Shown here: positions 54,634 to 64,000 of the stretch, in pieces
How the letters are laid out: every line of letters starts with the position of its first letter
How positions within the stretch are numbered: position 1 is the stretch's first letter
Source: Betaproteobacteria bacterium HGW-Betaproteobacteria-9
GTDB lineage: Bacteria; Pseudomonadota; Gammaproteobacteria; Burkholderiales; Burkholderiaceae_C
NCBI GenBank assembly: GCA_002842215.1
Contig: PHCC01000012.1
Span: forward strand, 48,195-112,194
Length of the DNA stretch: 64,000 nucleotides
Reading direction: 5' to 3'
Program-made: the position numbers and the translations under genes
The notes under the pieces: generated by a model
What the model saw: the letters and a program-made list of their open reading frames with translations, nothing else
Database searches by the model: none
Told to the model about the DNA's origin: nothing

Positions 54634-56235
54634 TCAGGCGGCTTCGGCCAGGCCGCCGGTGAAGGCGCCTTGGCGGATCTGCGCGTCACCGCGCACCTGG
54701 TGCGTGATGGCGCCGCTGGCGATGCGGCCGCGGTAGTCGTTGAACCACTCCAGCGCGGCCTTTTCGATGAACTCGCCGACGTACTGATCGACCGGCTCGA
54801 CACCGGCGGCCAGCAGCTCGTCGCGCGGGCAGGCGCCGATCTTGGCCACCAGCACGGCGTGGCAGTCGTTGATGGCGTTGACCACCGACGGCAGTTGCTC
54901 GTCATCGCCGTGGCCGCCCTGGCAATACAAATCCACGCGGCGGTGGCCAACAAACAGGGCCTGCGCGGCCGAGACTTCAAACACCTGGAACTCGGTGACG
55001 TGGCCGAAGTGCTCGTTGACCCGGCCGCCGCCCTTGGTGGCGACCGCGACCAGCACCTTCATGTCGTCGTCCACACCGATGGCGGTGGCCGCGGCCAGGG
55101 CTTCGTGTTTGGCGGCCTGTTGCGCCTGACGCTCGACCTCGACCTTGTCCTGGTAGCTCTTGCGCTTGTCCAGGTCGTAGACCACTTCCATCTGCTCCAG
55201 CTTGTCGAGCGTGAACTCTTCCGAGCGGTCTTCGCCCAGCAGGCCCACCGCGTCGGCGCGGCACTGGCGGCAGTGGCGCATCAGGTTCGCGCCGCCCATG
55301 CAGGCGTCTTGCACCGCCTTCAGCTCGGAGGCGGTCGGGCCGCGTTGGCCGGTGAGGCCGAACACCGTGCCGTGTTCGGCTTCGCTGATCAGCGGCATGA
55401 TGTTGTGCAGGAAGGCGCCGCGCTTCTTCACCTCGCGGTTCACCTCGATCAGGTGCTCGTCGTTGATGCCGGGGATCAGCACCGAGTTGATCTTGGTCAG
55501 CACGCCGCGCGCGGTGAGCATCTCCAGCCCCAGCATCTGGCGCTCGTGCAGGATCTTGGCGGCCTCGTAGCCGGTCACGCGCTTGTGGTTCCAGAAGATC
55601 CAGGGGTAGATCTTTTCGCCCACGGCCGGATCCACCATGTTGATGGTGATCGTCACGTGGTCGACGTTGTATTTGCAGATCTCGTCCACCTGATCCGGCA
55701 GCGCCAGGCCGTTGGTGGACAGGCAGAGCTTGATGTCGGGCGCCTGCTCTTGCAGCATGCGGAAGGTGTCAAAGGTCTTGGCCGGGTTGGCCAGCGCATC
55801 GCCCGGGCCGGCCACGCCGAGCACCGTCATCTGCGGAATCTCGCTGGCCACGGCCACCACTTTTTTCACCGCCTGTTCGGGCGTGAGCTTCTGGCTCACG
55901 ACGCCGGGGCGCGACTCGTTGCTGCAGTCGTACTTGCGGTTGCAGTAGTTGCACTGGATGTTGCAGGCCGGCGCCACCGCCACGTGCATGCGTGCGTAGT
56001 GGTGGTGGGCTTCTTCGGAGTAGCAAGGGTGGTTCTTGACCTTGTCCCAGACTTCCTGGGGCATGTCGTCCGGGCCGTCGGAGGTGCCGCAACTGGCCTT
56101 GCCCTCCCCGCCCGAGGTGCCACAACCGCCACCGGCGGCCGGCAGCTCATCAAGGGCTGCGCCCAGAGGCTTGATCGAGCCGATGGACAGATACGTCTTG
56201 GCGGGCATGGAACCCGCAGCGGTGCTTGTCGACAT
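54634..56235 (-). CDS. nifB: NifB, radical SAM enzyme for NifB-cofactor
   Basis: A 533-aa two-domain NifB. The radical-SAM cluster motif is C91-C95-C98 ([14 protein letters not shown]). Other conserved motifs are the [20 protein letters not shown] leader, GPGDALANP and [15 protein letters not shown]-terminal NifX-like domain starts near residue 400 ([16 protein letters not shown]). It builds the [8Fe-9S-C] core of FeMo-co using SAM. ATG 56235 has AGGAAGG upstream. It heads an 11-kb operon. Confidence 0.97.
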   Translation of the reverse strand: MSTSTAAGSMPAKTYLSIGSIKPLGAALDELPAAGGGCGTSGGEGKASCGTSDGPDDMPQEVWDKVKNHPCYSEEAHHHYARMHVAVAPACNIQCNYCNRKYDCSNESRPGVVSQKLTPEQAVKKVVAVASEIPQMTVLGVAGPGDALANPAKTFDTFRMLQEQAPDIKLCLSTNGLALPDQVDEICKYNVDHVTITINMVDPAVGEKIYPWIFWNHKRVTGYEAAKILHERQMLGLEMLTARGVLTKINSVLIPGINDEHLIEVNREVKKRGAFLHNIMPLISEAEHGTVFGLTGQRGPTASELKAVQDACMGGANLMRHCRQCRADAVGLLGEDRSEEFTLDKLEQMEVVYDLDKRKSYQDKVEVERQAQQAAKHEALAAATAIGVDDDMKVLVAVATKGGGRVNEHFGHVTEFQVFEVSAAQALFVGHRRVDLYCQGGHGDDEQLPSVVNAINDCHAVLVAKIGACPRDELLAAGVEPVDQYVGEFIEKAALEWFNDYRGRIASGAITHQVRGDAQIRQGAFTGGLAEAA

Positions 56236-56280
56236 GAAGACCCTTCCTGCGACCAACCGTGGTCGCTCGGGAGGGCATCA

Positions 56281-56295
56281 GCGAAAACCGTGCCA
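56281..56295 (-). promoter_or_regulatory. Sigma54 (-24/-12) promoter of nifB
   Basis: On the minus strand, TGGCAC-GGTTT-TCGC: exact -24 box, one change in -12 with the essential GC kept, 5-bp spacing. Predicted start near 56269, leader about 34 nt. Confidence 0.83.
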
Positions 56296-56301
56296 CCGAA
56301 A

Positions 56302-56324
56302 AAACCGTTTCAGATCAACGGTTT
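56302..56324. promoter_or_regulatory. 8-bp dyad between NifA site and nifB promoter
   Basis: AAACCGTT-TCAGATC-AACGGTTT, perfect arms and a 7-bp spacer. Placed between enhancer and -24 box, it may bind a further regulator. The protein is unknown. Confidence 0.55.
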
Positions 56325-56339
56325 GAGTGTTTTGTCGTG

Positions 56340-56355
56340 TGTAGGAAAGGGGACA
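56340..56355. promoter_or_regulatory. NifA upstream activator site for nifB
   Basis: TGT-AGGAAAGGGG-ACA, 44 bp upstream of the -24 box. Two 12-bp parts of the surrounding sequence recur at 44.2 kb, which supports a real protein-binding site. Confidence 0.72.
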
Positions 56356-56614
56356 GGCAGGGAGCCGCGGGTGGGGGACGCGTCGGGGTTGCGACAAAGC
56401 GGGTTGGAGTCCAACTCCTGGTTGCCTCACACCTTGAATGCGGCAACGATCTCCAAGCTCCGTAGGGTCAGGCTTTTCATTTCGCATGCACCACGGCCAA
56501 AGTCAGAAAGTGCGGTCTCGTTCAGCGGCCAGCGTGCGGCGAATACGGCGGTCAATCGCCGCAGATCGTGCGGCGAACAAGCTCATGAATCACTGCGGGG
56601 CGCGATGCAAAGGC

Positions 56615-58357
56615 TCAGAACTTCCGCACCTCGATCCCATGCTTGATCAGCGCGTAGCCCATCTGCCGGGGCGTGATCTTGAGCAGGCGGGCGGCTTTGG
56701 CTTGCACCCAGCCGCAGCGCTCCATGGCCCAGACCAGGCGTTCGCGTTCACCTTCGGGTTTGTCGTCGGCGGCAGCCGATGCGGCCAGCGGCGCGCCAAA
56801 GGCGCTGTCTTCGCCGAGTTCGGCGGGGCGTGAGTCGCCGGGGTCGAAGCCCCCTGCGCCGCTCACCGCGGCCTCGCTCGCGCCTGCATGCGCCGGCAGG
56901 CGGGGCGGCGGTGGTGCCATGGGCACTTCGGCAATCGGGATCTCGCTCAGGCGGCTGGGGCGCACGGCGTCTTCGCGGTCGATGTGGTGCAACACCTGGG
57001 TCAGGCAGCGGTTTTCGCGGCAGGGGAAGGCGAGGTCGGTGATGACGTCGCTGTGCGCCATGGTGGCGGTGCGTTCGACGCAGTTCTCGAGCTCGCGCAC
57101 GTTGCCCGGCCAGTAGCAGCTGGTGAGCACGCGCATGGCGCCCGGGCTGAACTCGGTGGCGCGGGCGTTTTCGCGGTTGAAGCGGTCGAGAAAATGTTTG
57201 GCCATGGCCGGGATGTCTTCGCGGCGTTCGCGCAGCGGCGGCAGCTGGATGCTGACGACGTTGATGCGGTAGTAGAGGTCGGCGCGGAACTCACCCGCCT
57301 TGACCATGCGCTCCAGGTCGCGGTTGGTGGCGAGGATCAGGCGCACATCGACCTTGACCGCGCTGGAGCCGCCGACGCGCTCGAACTCGCGCTCTTGCAA
57401 GACGCGCAGCAGCTTGGCCTGGAACGAGGCGGAGATGTCGCCGATTTCATCGAGGAACAGGGTGCCGCCGTGGGCCATTTCGAAGCGGCCTTTGCGCTGC
57501 CCCTGCGCGCCGGTGAACGAGCCTTTTTCATGGCCGAAGAGCTCACTCTCCAGCAGCGACTCGGTCAGGGCCGCGCAGTTGACGCTGACGAAGGCTTCGC
57601 GCTTGCGCTGCGACAGGTTGTGGATGGCGCGGGCGATCACTTCTTTGCCGGTGCCGCTTTCGCCGCGCAGCAGCACGGTGGTGCGCGCGGGCGCCACCTG
57701 GTGCACCTGGTCAAACACCGCCTGCATGGGCACCGAGGTGCCGACCACGTGTTCGATGCGGCTGCTGCTCTTGAGCGCCTTGGACATGCGGCGCGCTTCG
57801 TCCTGCATGGTGTCGTTGGCAGCGCTGACGCTCTTGTGCAGCAACAGGGCCTGGCCCATCAGGGTGGAGACCATCTTGAGCAGCTGCAGCTCGTTGCCGA
57901 AGTTGCTGCGCGTGTCGGGGTTCAGGTAGTCGACCGCGATCACGCCCACCGTGCGCCGGTCGGCGCGGATCGGCGCGGCCAGCATGGCCACACAGGCGCC
58001 CGGGCTCTGTTCGGCGCCGCCGGTGCGGTTCAGGAACAGCGGCTCGTTGCGCAGGTCGGGCGCGGAGTACGGCACGCCGGTGGCGTAGACCCGGCCGACG
58101 ATGCCCTCGCCGGGCAAGAATTTCAGGCGCTGGTTTTCGTCGTGGCTCAGGCCCACGGCGCACAGGCCGCGCAGCTCGTTGACGCCGGGTTCGGCGAGCA
58201 CGACGAAGGCGCGGCGCCAGTCCATCGCCTGCAACAAATAGTTAAGGGCTTCACGAAAAGTTTTGTGGACGTCGAGCGAGCTCGCGAGTGTCTTGCTGAT
58301 CTCGTAGACCACATTCAACTCACGCCGCGCTGCGGTTACTTGGGGGTTCATCACCAT
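56615..58357 (-). CDS. nifA: NifA, sigma54-dependent activator of nif genes
   Basis: A 580-aa protein: N-terminal GAF domain (about 20-175), AAA+ domain (about 205-440) with Walker A GESGTGKE (232-239), sigma54-contact loop GSFTGA (279-284) and Walker [10 protein letters not shown], and a C-terminal Fis-type HTH. The cysteines C414-X11-C426-X19-C446-X4-C451 form the pattern of oxygen-sensitive NifA. No nifL is near. GGAG precedes ATG 58357 by 6 bp. Confidence 0.96.
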   Translation of the reverse strand: MVMNPQVTAARRELNVVYEISKTLASSLDVHKTFREALNYLLQAMDWRRAFVVLAEPGVNELRGLCAVGLSHDENQRLKFLPGEGIVGRVYATGVPYSAPDLRNEPLFLNRTGGAEQSPGACVAMLAAPIRADRRTVGVIAVDYLNPDTRSNFGNELQLLKMVSTLMGQALLLHKSVSAANDTMQDEARRMSKALKSSSRIEHVVGTSVPMQAVFDQVHQVAPARTTVLLRGESGTGKEVIARAIHNLSQRKREAFVSVNCAALTESLLESELFGHEKGSFTGAQGQRKGRFEMAHGGTLFLDEIGDISASFQAKLLRVLQEREFERVGGSSAVKVDVRLILATNRDLERMVKAGEFRADLYYRINVVSIQLPPLRERREDIPAMAKHFLDRFNRENARATEFSPGAMRVLTSCYWPGNVRELENCVERTATMAHSDVITDLAFPCRENRCLTQVLHHIDREDAVRPSRLSEIPIAEVPMAPPPPRLPAHAGASEAAVSGAGGFDPGDSRPAELGEDSAFGAPLAASAAADDKPEGERERLVWAMERCGWVQAKAARLLKITPRQMGYALIKHGIEVRKF

Positions 58358-58477
58358 GGTGCGCTCCGGATAGGTGCAATACAGGACCTGTCAAAGGCAA
58401 CGCCGGTCCCTGCGTGGTAGGTGAGCACCATCGCTGGGATTTCTGACGCAAAAAGCCACCTTCACGGTCTTTCTCAC

Positions 58478-58492
58478 GCAAGAAATGAACCA
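58478..58492 (-). promoter_or_regulatory. Weak sigma54-like element upstream of nifA
   Basis: TGGTTC-ATTTC-TTGC on the minus strand keeps GG and GC at the right spacing but misses two -24 positions. It may give autoactivation of nifA. Confidence 0.35.
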
Positions 58493-58634
58493 GAAGCGCC
58501 GCGGTGAGTGCCGCCGGTCGCTTGCCTCATCGCTTTCCGACAAACCGGACAGGCCTGTTTGGCCGCACGGTGGCGCGCGCAAACAAAACCAACAAATCGA
58601 GCGGAAAAACGGACCAAAAAGACCACAAACGGCA

Positions 58635-58649
58635 TGGCACCGAAATTGC
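58635..58649 (+). promoter_or_regulatory. Sigma54 (-24/-12) promoter of the iscS operon
   Basis: TGGCAC-CGAAA-TTGC, an exact consensus match with 5-bp spacing. The predicted start, near 58661, leaves a 28-nt leader containing TGGAG before ATG 58689. This places an ISC-type operon under RpoN and probably NifA control. Confidence 0.92.
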
Positions 58650-58688
58650 GGAAAGCGTCGCGGTCCACCCAATTTTCTGGAGTCCTCC

Positions 58689-59933
58689 ATGTCGCTCAGC
58701 AGCCGAGATCCTGCCCCCGCCCGTGCCGCCGCCAGCGTCTACCTCGACTACGCCGCCACCACCCCGGTGGACCGCCGCGTGGCGAACAAGATGATTCCTT
58801 ATCTGACGGAGCTGTATGGCAATCCGGCGAGCCGCTCGCACGCCTTTGGCTGGGCAGCGGACGAGGCGGTGGAGCTGGCGCGTGAGCAGGTGTGCTCGCT
58901 GATCAACGCCGACCCGCGCGAGATCGTCTGGACCTCGGGCGCCACCGAATCGAACAACCTGGCGATCAAGGGCGCGGCGCATTTCAACCGCGCCAAGGGC
59001 AAGCACCTGATCACGGTGGCCACCGAACACAAGGCCGTGCTCGACAGCATGCGCGAGCTGGAACGCGAGGGCTACGAGGTGACGGTGTTGCCGGTGCTGC
59101 CCAGCGGCCTGCTCGACTTTTCGGTGTTTGAAGCCGCGCTGCGGCCCGACACCGTGCTGGCCTCGGTGATGATGGTCAACAACGAGACCGGCGTGATCCA
59201 GGACATCGCCGCGCTCGGCGCGCTGTGCCGCGAAAAGGGCGTGGTGTTCCATGTGGACGCCGCCCAGGCCGCCGGCAAGGTGGTGATCGATCTGGACACG
59301 CTGCCGGTCGATCTGCTTTCGCTTTCGGCCCACAAGATCTACGGCCCCAAGGGTATTGGTGCCTTGTACGTGCGCCGCAAGCCGCGCGTGCGCATCGACG
59401 CGCAGATGCACGGCGGCGGCCACGAGCGCGGCATGCGCTCGGGCACCCTGGCCACGCACCAGATCGTGGGCATGGGCGAGGCTTTCTGGCTGGCGCGCGA
59501 AAACATGGTCGCCGACAACGCCCGCATCAAGACGCTGCGCGACCGCCTCTGGGCCGGCTTCCAGAACATGGACTGCGTGGTGCTCAACGGCGACGAAACC
59601 CACAGCGCCGTGCAGTACCTCAACTGCAGCTTCAACTACGTCGAGGGCGAGTCGCTGCTGATGGGCATCAAGGGCGTGGCCGTGTCGTCGGGCTCGGCCT
59701 GCACATCGGCCAGCCTGGAGCCCAGCTACGTGCTGCGCGCCATGGGCCGCAGCGACGAACTCGCCCACAGCTCGGTACGCTTTTCCATCGGCCGTTTCAC
59801 CACCGTTGAAGAGATCGATTTCACGATTGCCCAGGTCACCGAGGTCGTGAACCGCCTGCGCGCCATGAGCCCGCTGTGGGACATGGTTCAAGCGGGCATC
59901 GACCTCAGCACGATCCAGTGGTCTGAACACTGA
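58689..59933 (+). CDS. iscS: Cysteine desulfurase IscS-type (nif-regulated)
   Basis: A 414-aa PLP enzyme: [40 protein letters not shown] (PLP-Lys), [15 protein letters not shown] and [20 protein letters not shown] (catalytic Cys on the long IscS loop). It passes persulfide sulfur to the IscU scaffold. The upstream open frame is intergenic; ATG 58689 gives [10 protein letters not shown]. It heads the plus-strand ISC operon behind a sigma54 promoter. Its C-terminal WSEH ending is classic IscS. Confidence 0.94.
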   Translation: MSLSSRDPAPARAAASVYLDYAATTPVDRRVANKMIPYLTELYGNPASRSHAFGWAADEAVELAREQVCSLINADPREIVWTSGATESNNLAIKGAAHFNRAKGKHLITVATEHKAVLDSMRELEREGYEVTVLPVLPSGLLDFSVFEAALRPDTVLASVMMVNNETGVIQDIAALGALCREKGVVFHVDAAQAAGKVVIDLDTLPVDLLSLSAHKIYGPKGIGALYVRRKPRVRIDAQMHGGGHERGMRSGTLATHQIVGMGEAFWLARENMVADNARIKTLRDRLWAGFQNMDCVVLNGDETHSAVQYLNCSFNYVEGESLLMGIKGVAVSSGSACTSASLEPSYVLRAMGRSDELAHSSVRFSIGRFTTVEEIDFTIAQVTEVVNRLRAMSPLWDMVQAGIDLSTIQWSEH

Positions 59934-59979
59934 TCACGCATCCCTTTCGGTTTGTCACACACCCACCCGGAGAAGCACC

Positions 59980-60417
59980 ATGGCCTACAGCGAACAAGTC
60001 GTCGATCACTATGAAAACCCGCGCAACGTGGGCGCCTTCGACGCCAACGACGCCAGCGTCGGCACCGGCATGGTTGGTGCACCGGCCTGCGGCGACGTGA
60101 TGCGCCTGCAGATCCGCGTGAACGCCCAGGGCGTGATCGAAGACGCGAAGTTCAAGACCTACGGCTGCGGCTCGGCGATCGCGTCGAGCTCGCTGGTGAC
60201 CGAGTGGGTGCGTGGCCGCACGCTGGACGAGGCGCTGGCGATCAAGAACTCGCAGATCGCCGAAGAGCTGGCCCTGCCGCCCGTGAAGATCCATTGCTCC
60301 ATCCTGGCCGAAGACGCGATCAAGGCGGCCGTGGCCGACTTCCGCTCGCGCCAGGCCACGGGTGAAGCCACCACCCTGGTGTCGGAACAACCCGCCTGCG
60401 CCTCCAGCACGCGCTGA
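59980..60417 (+). CDS. iscU: IscU-type Fe-S cluster scaffold
   Basis: A 145-aa protein: C37 in [14 protein letters not shown]63 in [11 protein letters not shown] and C106 in [11 protein letters not shown], with the HscA-binding LPPVK at 99-103. It is only the IscU domain; the ferredoxin-like and Nfu domains of NifU are absent. With no nifU in the window, this scaffold may serve nitrogenase. The C-terminal tail (about 20 residues past the core) is unusual. It lies 46 bp after iscS. Confidence 0.94.
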   Translation: MAYSEQVVDHYENPRNVGAFDANDASVGTGMVGAPACGDVMRLQIRVNAQGVIEDAKFKTYGCGSAIASSSLVTEWVRGRTLDEALAIKNSQIAEELALPPVKIHCSILAEDAIKAAVADFRSRQATGEATTLVSEQPACASSTR

Positions 60418-60455
60418 ACCCCCGCCCTCTGTCACACACCACCGGAGTCACCACC

Positions 60456-60833
60456 ATGCAAGTCGCTGCCGCTGCCTCAACCCCCGCCGACCCGATCGCC
60501 ATGCCGCCCATGCTGGAGTTCACGGCAGCGGCAGCGGCCAAGGTGGCCGAACTGATCGTCGAAGAGGGCAACCCAAACCTCAAGCTGCGCCTGTACGTGA
60601 CCGGCGGCGGCTGCTCGGGGTTCTCGTACGGCTTCGCCTTCGACGACCAGGTCAACGAAGACGACACCCTGACCGTGACCGCCGGCGTGGCCCTGGTGGT
60701 CGACGCCATGAGCCAGCAGTACGTGCTGGGCGCACGCGTCGATTTTGAAGACGGCCTGGAAGGATCGCGCTTCGTGATCCACAACCCCAATGCTGCAACC
60801 ACCTGCGGCTGCGGGTCCTCCTTCTCTGTGTGA
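60456..60833 (+). CDS. A-type Fe-S carrier, ErpA/IscA-like
   Basis: A 125-aa protein with the HesB-fold cysteines: [16 protein letters not shown] (first Cys), then [16 protein letters not shown] (last two). The N-terminal 20 residues are Pro/Ala-rich. ErpA-like proteins deliver [4Fe-4S] clusters to target enzymes. It is the first of two A-type carriers in this operon, and another follows after 105 bp. Confidence 0.88.
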   Translation: MQVAAAASTPADPIAMPPMLEFTAAAAAKVAELIVEEGNPNLKLRLYVTGGGCSGFSYGFAFDDQVNEDDTLTVTAGVALVVDAMSQQYVLGARVDFEDGLEGSRFVIHNPNAATTCGCGSSFSV

Positions 60834-60877
60834 GATGGAACACCCCCCTGCGCCGCTTAGCGTCTCGTGCCTTGCTC

Positions 60878-60914
60878 CCTCGCCCCTCTGGGGAGAGGGC
60901 TGGGGAGAGGGGCC
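60878..60914. repeat. GC-rich palindromic spacer repeat before iscA
   Basis: CCCTCGCCCCTCTGGGGAGA followed by GGGCTGGGGAGAGGGG. It is a common-type intergenic dyad, likely folding as a hairpin in the isc mRNA. Confidence 0.6.
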
Positions 60915-60938
60915 AGCGTGCCACAGAAAGGAATTGCC

Positions 60939-61262
60939 ATGAACATCTCGATGACCCCCGCCGCCGCGCGGCACGTTGAAAAATCGCTGGCCAAGCGCGG
61001 CAGCGGCATCGGCCTGCGCCTCGCGGTCAAGACCAGCGGCTGCTCGGGCTTCGCCTACGCACTGGAGTTCGTCGATGTGCTCAACCCCGACGACCAGTGC
61101 TTCGAGACCGCTGGCACCAAGCTCATCGTCGACGCCAAGAGCCTGGCCATGCTGGACGGCACCGAGCTCGACTTTGTGCGCGAAGGCCTGAACGAAGGCT
61201 TCAAGTTCAACAACCCGAACGCGAAAAACAGCTGCGGCTGTGGCGAATCGTTTGCAGTCTGA
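60939..61262 (+). CDS. iscA: A-type Fe-S carrier IscA
   Basis: A 107-aa Isc[34 protein letters not shown] (first Cys), and [16 protein letters not shown] (last two). It is the canonical IscA, before hscA. ATG 60939 was chosen; upstream in-frame sequence reads a GC-rich spacer with a GGGGAGAGGGCTGGGGAGAG palindromic tract (60878-60914), not protein. Confidence 0.93.
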   Translation: MNISMTPAAARHVEKSLAKRGSGIGLRLAVKTSGCSGFAYALEFVDVLNPDDQCFETAGTKLIVDAKSLAMLDGTELDFVREGLNEGFKFNNPNAKNSCGCGESFAV

Positions 61263-61290
61263 AGTTGCCCCGACCTGAGCACACAACACC

Positions 61291-63168
<1,878 letters not shown>

Positions 63169-63188
63169 GAACCAGGAACAGGAACCCC

Positions 63189-63524
63189 ATGCCCAAAGTC
63201 CACCTGCTGCCGCACCCCGACCTCTGCCCCGAGGGGCGCGAGATCGAACTGCCCAAGGGCGAGTCCCTGTGCGAGGGGTTTTTGAACAACGGCATCGCCA
63301 TCGAACACGCCTGCGAGATGGTGGCGGCCTGCGCGACCTGTCATGTCTACGTGCGCGAGGGTGGTGCTTCGTTGTCCAAGCCCAAGGACGACGAAGAAGA
63401 CCAACTCGACCACGCCTGGGGCCTGGAGTCCCAATCGCGCCTGGCCTGCTGCGTGAAGCTGCGCGATGCCGATCTGGTGATTGAGTTTCCATTGCACACA
63501 CGCAATCACGCGCGCGAGCACTGA
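63189..63524 (+). CDS. fdx: ISC-type [2Fe-2S] ferredoxin
   Basis: A 111-aa adrenodoxin-type ferredoxin: MPKVHLLPHPDLCPEGREIE, cluster cysteines in EHACEMVAACATCHVYV and SRLACCVKL. This is the electron donor for Fe-S assembly in the ISC system. It ends the operon; the large palindromic repeat starts about 20 nt after its stop, exactly mirroring the other copy. Confidence 0.94.
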   Translation: MPKVHLLPHPDLCPEGREIELPKGESLCEGFLNNGIAIEHACEMVAACATCHVYVREGGASLSKPKDDEEDQLDHAWGLESQSRLACCVKLRDADLVIEFPLHTRNHAREH

Positions 63525-63544
63525 TTTTTTCCAGATCCGTTGCG

Positions 63545-64000
63545 CCCTCGCGGCTGCGGCAGACGCTGCCCGGCGGGGGTTCATCCGGGGTGGTCGGCGC
63601 CTTGCGCCGACTCCGCTGCGTCCACCCACTTGAGGCCGACGCGGCCAAACTCGCTGCGTTCGCTGCGTTCGCTGCGCTCTCTCCGCTCAGACAGTGGCCG
63701 CGAGTCAGTCAACGATGCGCGCACTTGCGCGCCCGGCCCCAGGCGCGCGGACACAGCCACCCCGGAACATCGCCCCCACCGGACAGCGCCTGCCGCAGCA
63801 AGAAGCGAATGGGTATTCCTACGGTGGAGCGCCTACACCCTGTTTGCCAAGGCGTGTGTGGGCAGGCCGCAGTGCGCCTGTGAGGCGCCGAGAAGCGCAG
63901 TGGCCGTGGCCGCGCGCGCAGCGCGCTTCGTCAACTGATTCGTCGCACTTGTCTGAGCGGAGAGAGCGCAGCGAACGCAGCGAGTTGTGCGACGGGCCAC
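63545..64000. repeat. Large palindromic repeat, copy 2 (after the ISC operon), cut by window end
   Basis: It is the reverse complement of 44520 to about 44963, with most of the length near-identical. One patch around 63790-63840 is diverged. Internal inverted arms again carry CGCTGCGTTCGCTGCGCTCT. It begins about 20 nt after the fdx stop and has no coding content. The right end lies beyond the window. Confidence 0.9.

Larger units (their letters stand above)
56236..56614. other. nifA-nifB intergenic region
   Basis: A 379-bp spacer on which no gene is supported. It carries the nifB sigma54 promoter (56281-56295), a dyad (56302-56324) and a NifA-type site (56340-56355). The part from 56360 to 56614, next to the nifA stop, shows no clear terminator or other signal. 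Confidence 0.8.
58358..58688. other. nifA-iscS divergent regulatory region
   Basis: A 331-bp spacer without a supported gene. A near-perfect sigma54 promoter for the iscS operon lies at 58635-58649. A weaker minus-strand match, TGGTTC-ATTTC-TTGC at 58478-58492, could serve nifA. AT-rich poly-A tracts (58575-58630) are consistent with DNA bending. No strict TGT-N10-ACA site was found. Confidence 0.7.

Overview
The window is high-GC DNA from what looks like a free-living nitrogen-fixing betaproteobacterium. A Burkholderiales member, perhaps Comamonadaceae such as a Hydrogenophaga relative, fits best. The clues are the housekeeping block prfB-pepN-fbp-tRNA-Thr, the codon bias, and interspersed hairpin repeats with the core GCGGAACCGGCTTTGCCGG. 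The taxonomic placement is inference; no rRNA is present.

Layout. (1) 1-5281: core genes (end of an alpha/beta hydrolase gene, prfB with its +1 programmed frameshift, pepN, fbp), then tRNA-Thr(CGU) and a strong terminator. (2) 5318-17080, all minus strand: nifH-nifD-nifK, a Shethna FeSII-type ferredoxin, several uncharacterised nif-cluster proteins, a ferritin-like protein, then nifE-nifN-nifX-DUF269-DUF683-fdxB-nifQ. (3) 17461-25000, plus strand, divergent from nifH: truncated haemoglobin, a 202-aa unknown, draT, draG, a SagB-type nitroreductase, a rhodanese-ankyrin protein, an ArsC-like NifO, FmdB, OsmC and a YkgJ-like protein. (4) 25117-38014: an accessory insert with an AT-richer 669-aa protein carrying a PD-(D/E)XK-like motif, HipBA, SEC-C and DUF2779 proteins, a GST, and a nucleotide-sugar/glycosyltransferase block. 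(5) 38044-44208, minus strand: molybdenum supply (modE, a NifX-family protein, modD, two modA, modB, modC). (6) 44989-56235, minus strand: an 11-kb nifB operon (nifB, fdxN, hesB-like, TPR, lrv, two nifZ-type genes, nifS, nifT, a DegT-fold protein, a SIR2-like protein, a ferredoxin, a flavin amine-oxidase-like protein). (7) 56615-58357: nifA. (8) 58689-63524, plus strand: an ISC-type Fe-S operon (iscS, iscU, two A-type carriers, hscA, fdx) behind a near-perfect sigma54 promoter.

How it works together. NifHDK is the Mo-nitrogenase. NifB makes the cofactor core, NifEN/NifX/NifQ mature it, and Mod proteins bring in molybdenum. NifS and the ISC genes supply Fe-S clusters; no nifU is seen, so IscU may replace it. 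FdxB, FdxN and other ferredoxins carry electrons. FeSII and the globin suggest oxygen management, and DraT/DraG switch NifH by ADP-ribosylation. NifA carries the C-X11-C-X19-C-X4-C pattern of oxygen-sensitive NifA, and no nifL is present. Sigma54 -24/-12 elements precede nifE, nifH, nifB and iscS, with NifA-type TGT-N10-ACA sites at nifH and nifB.

The most unusual material is non-coding. A repeat of about 450 bp, itself internally palindromic, follows the last gene of both the nifB operon and the ISC operon, in the same orientation relative to transcription. A 57-bp repeat begins with an ATGA that overlaps the stop codon of the gene before it, at two places. Seven hairpin repeats sit exactly at gene junctions of the nif operons.
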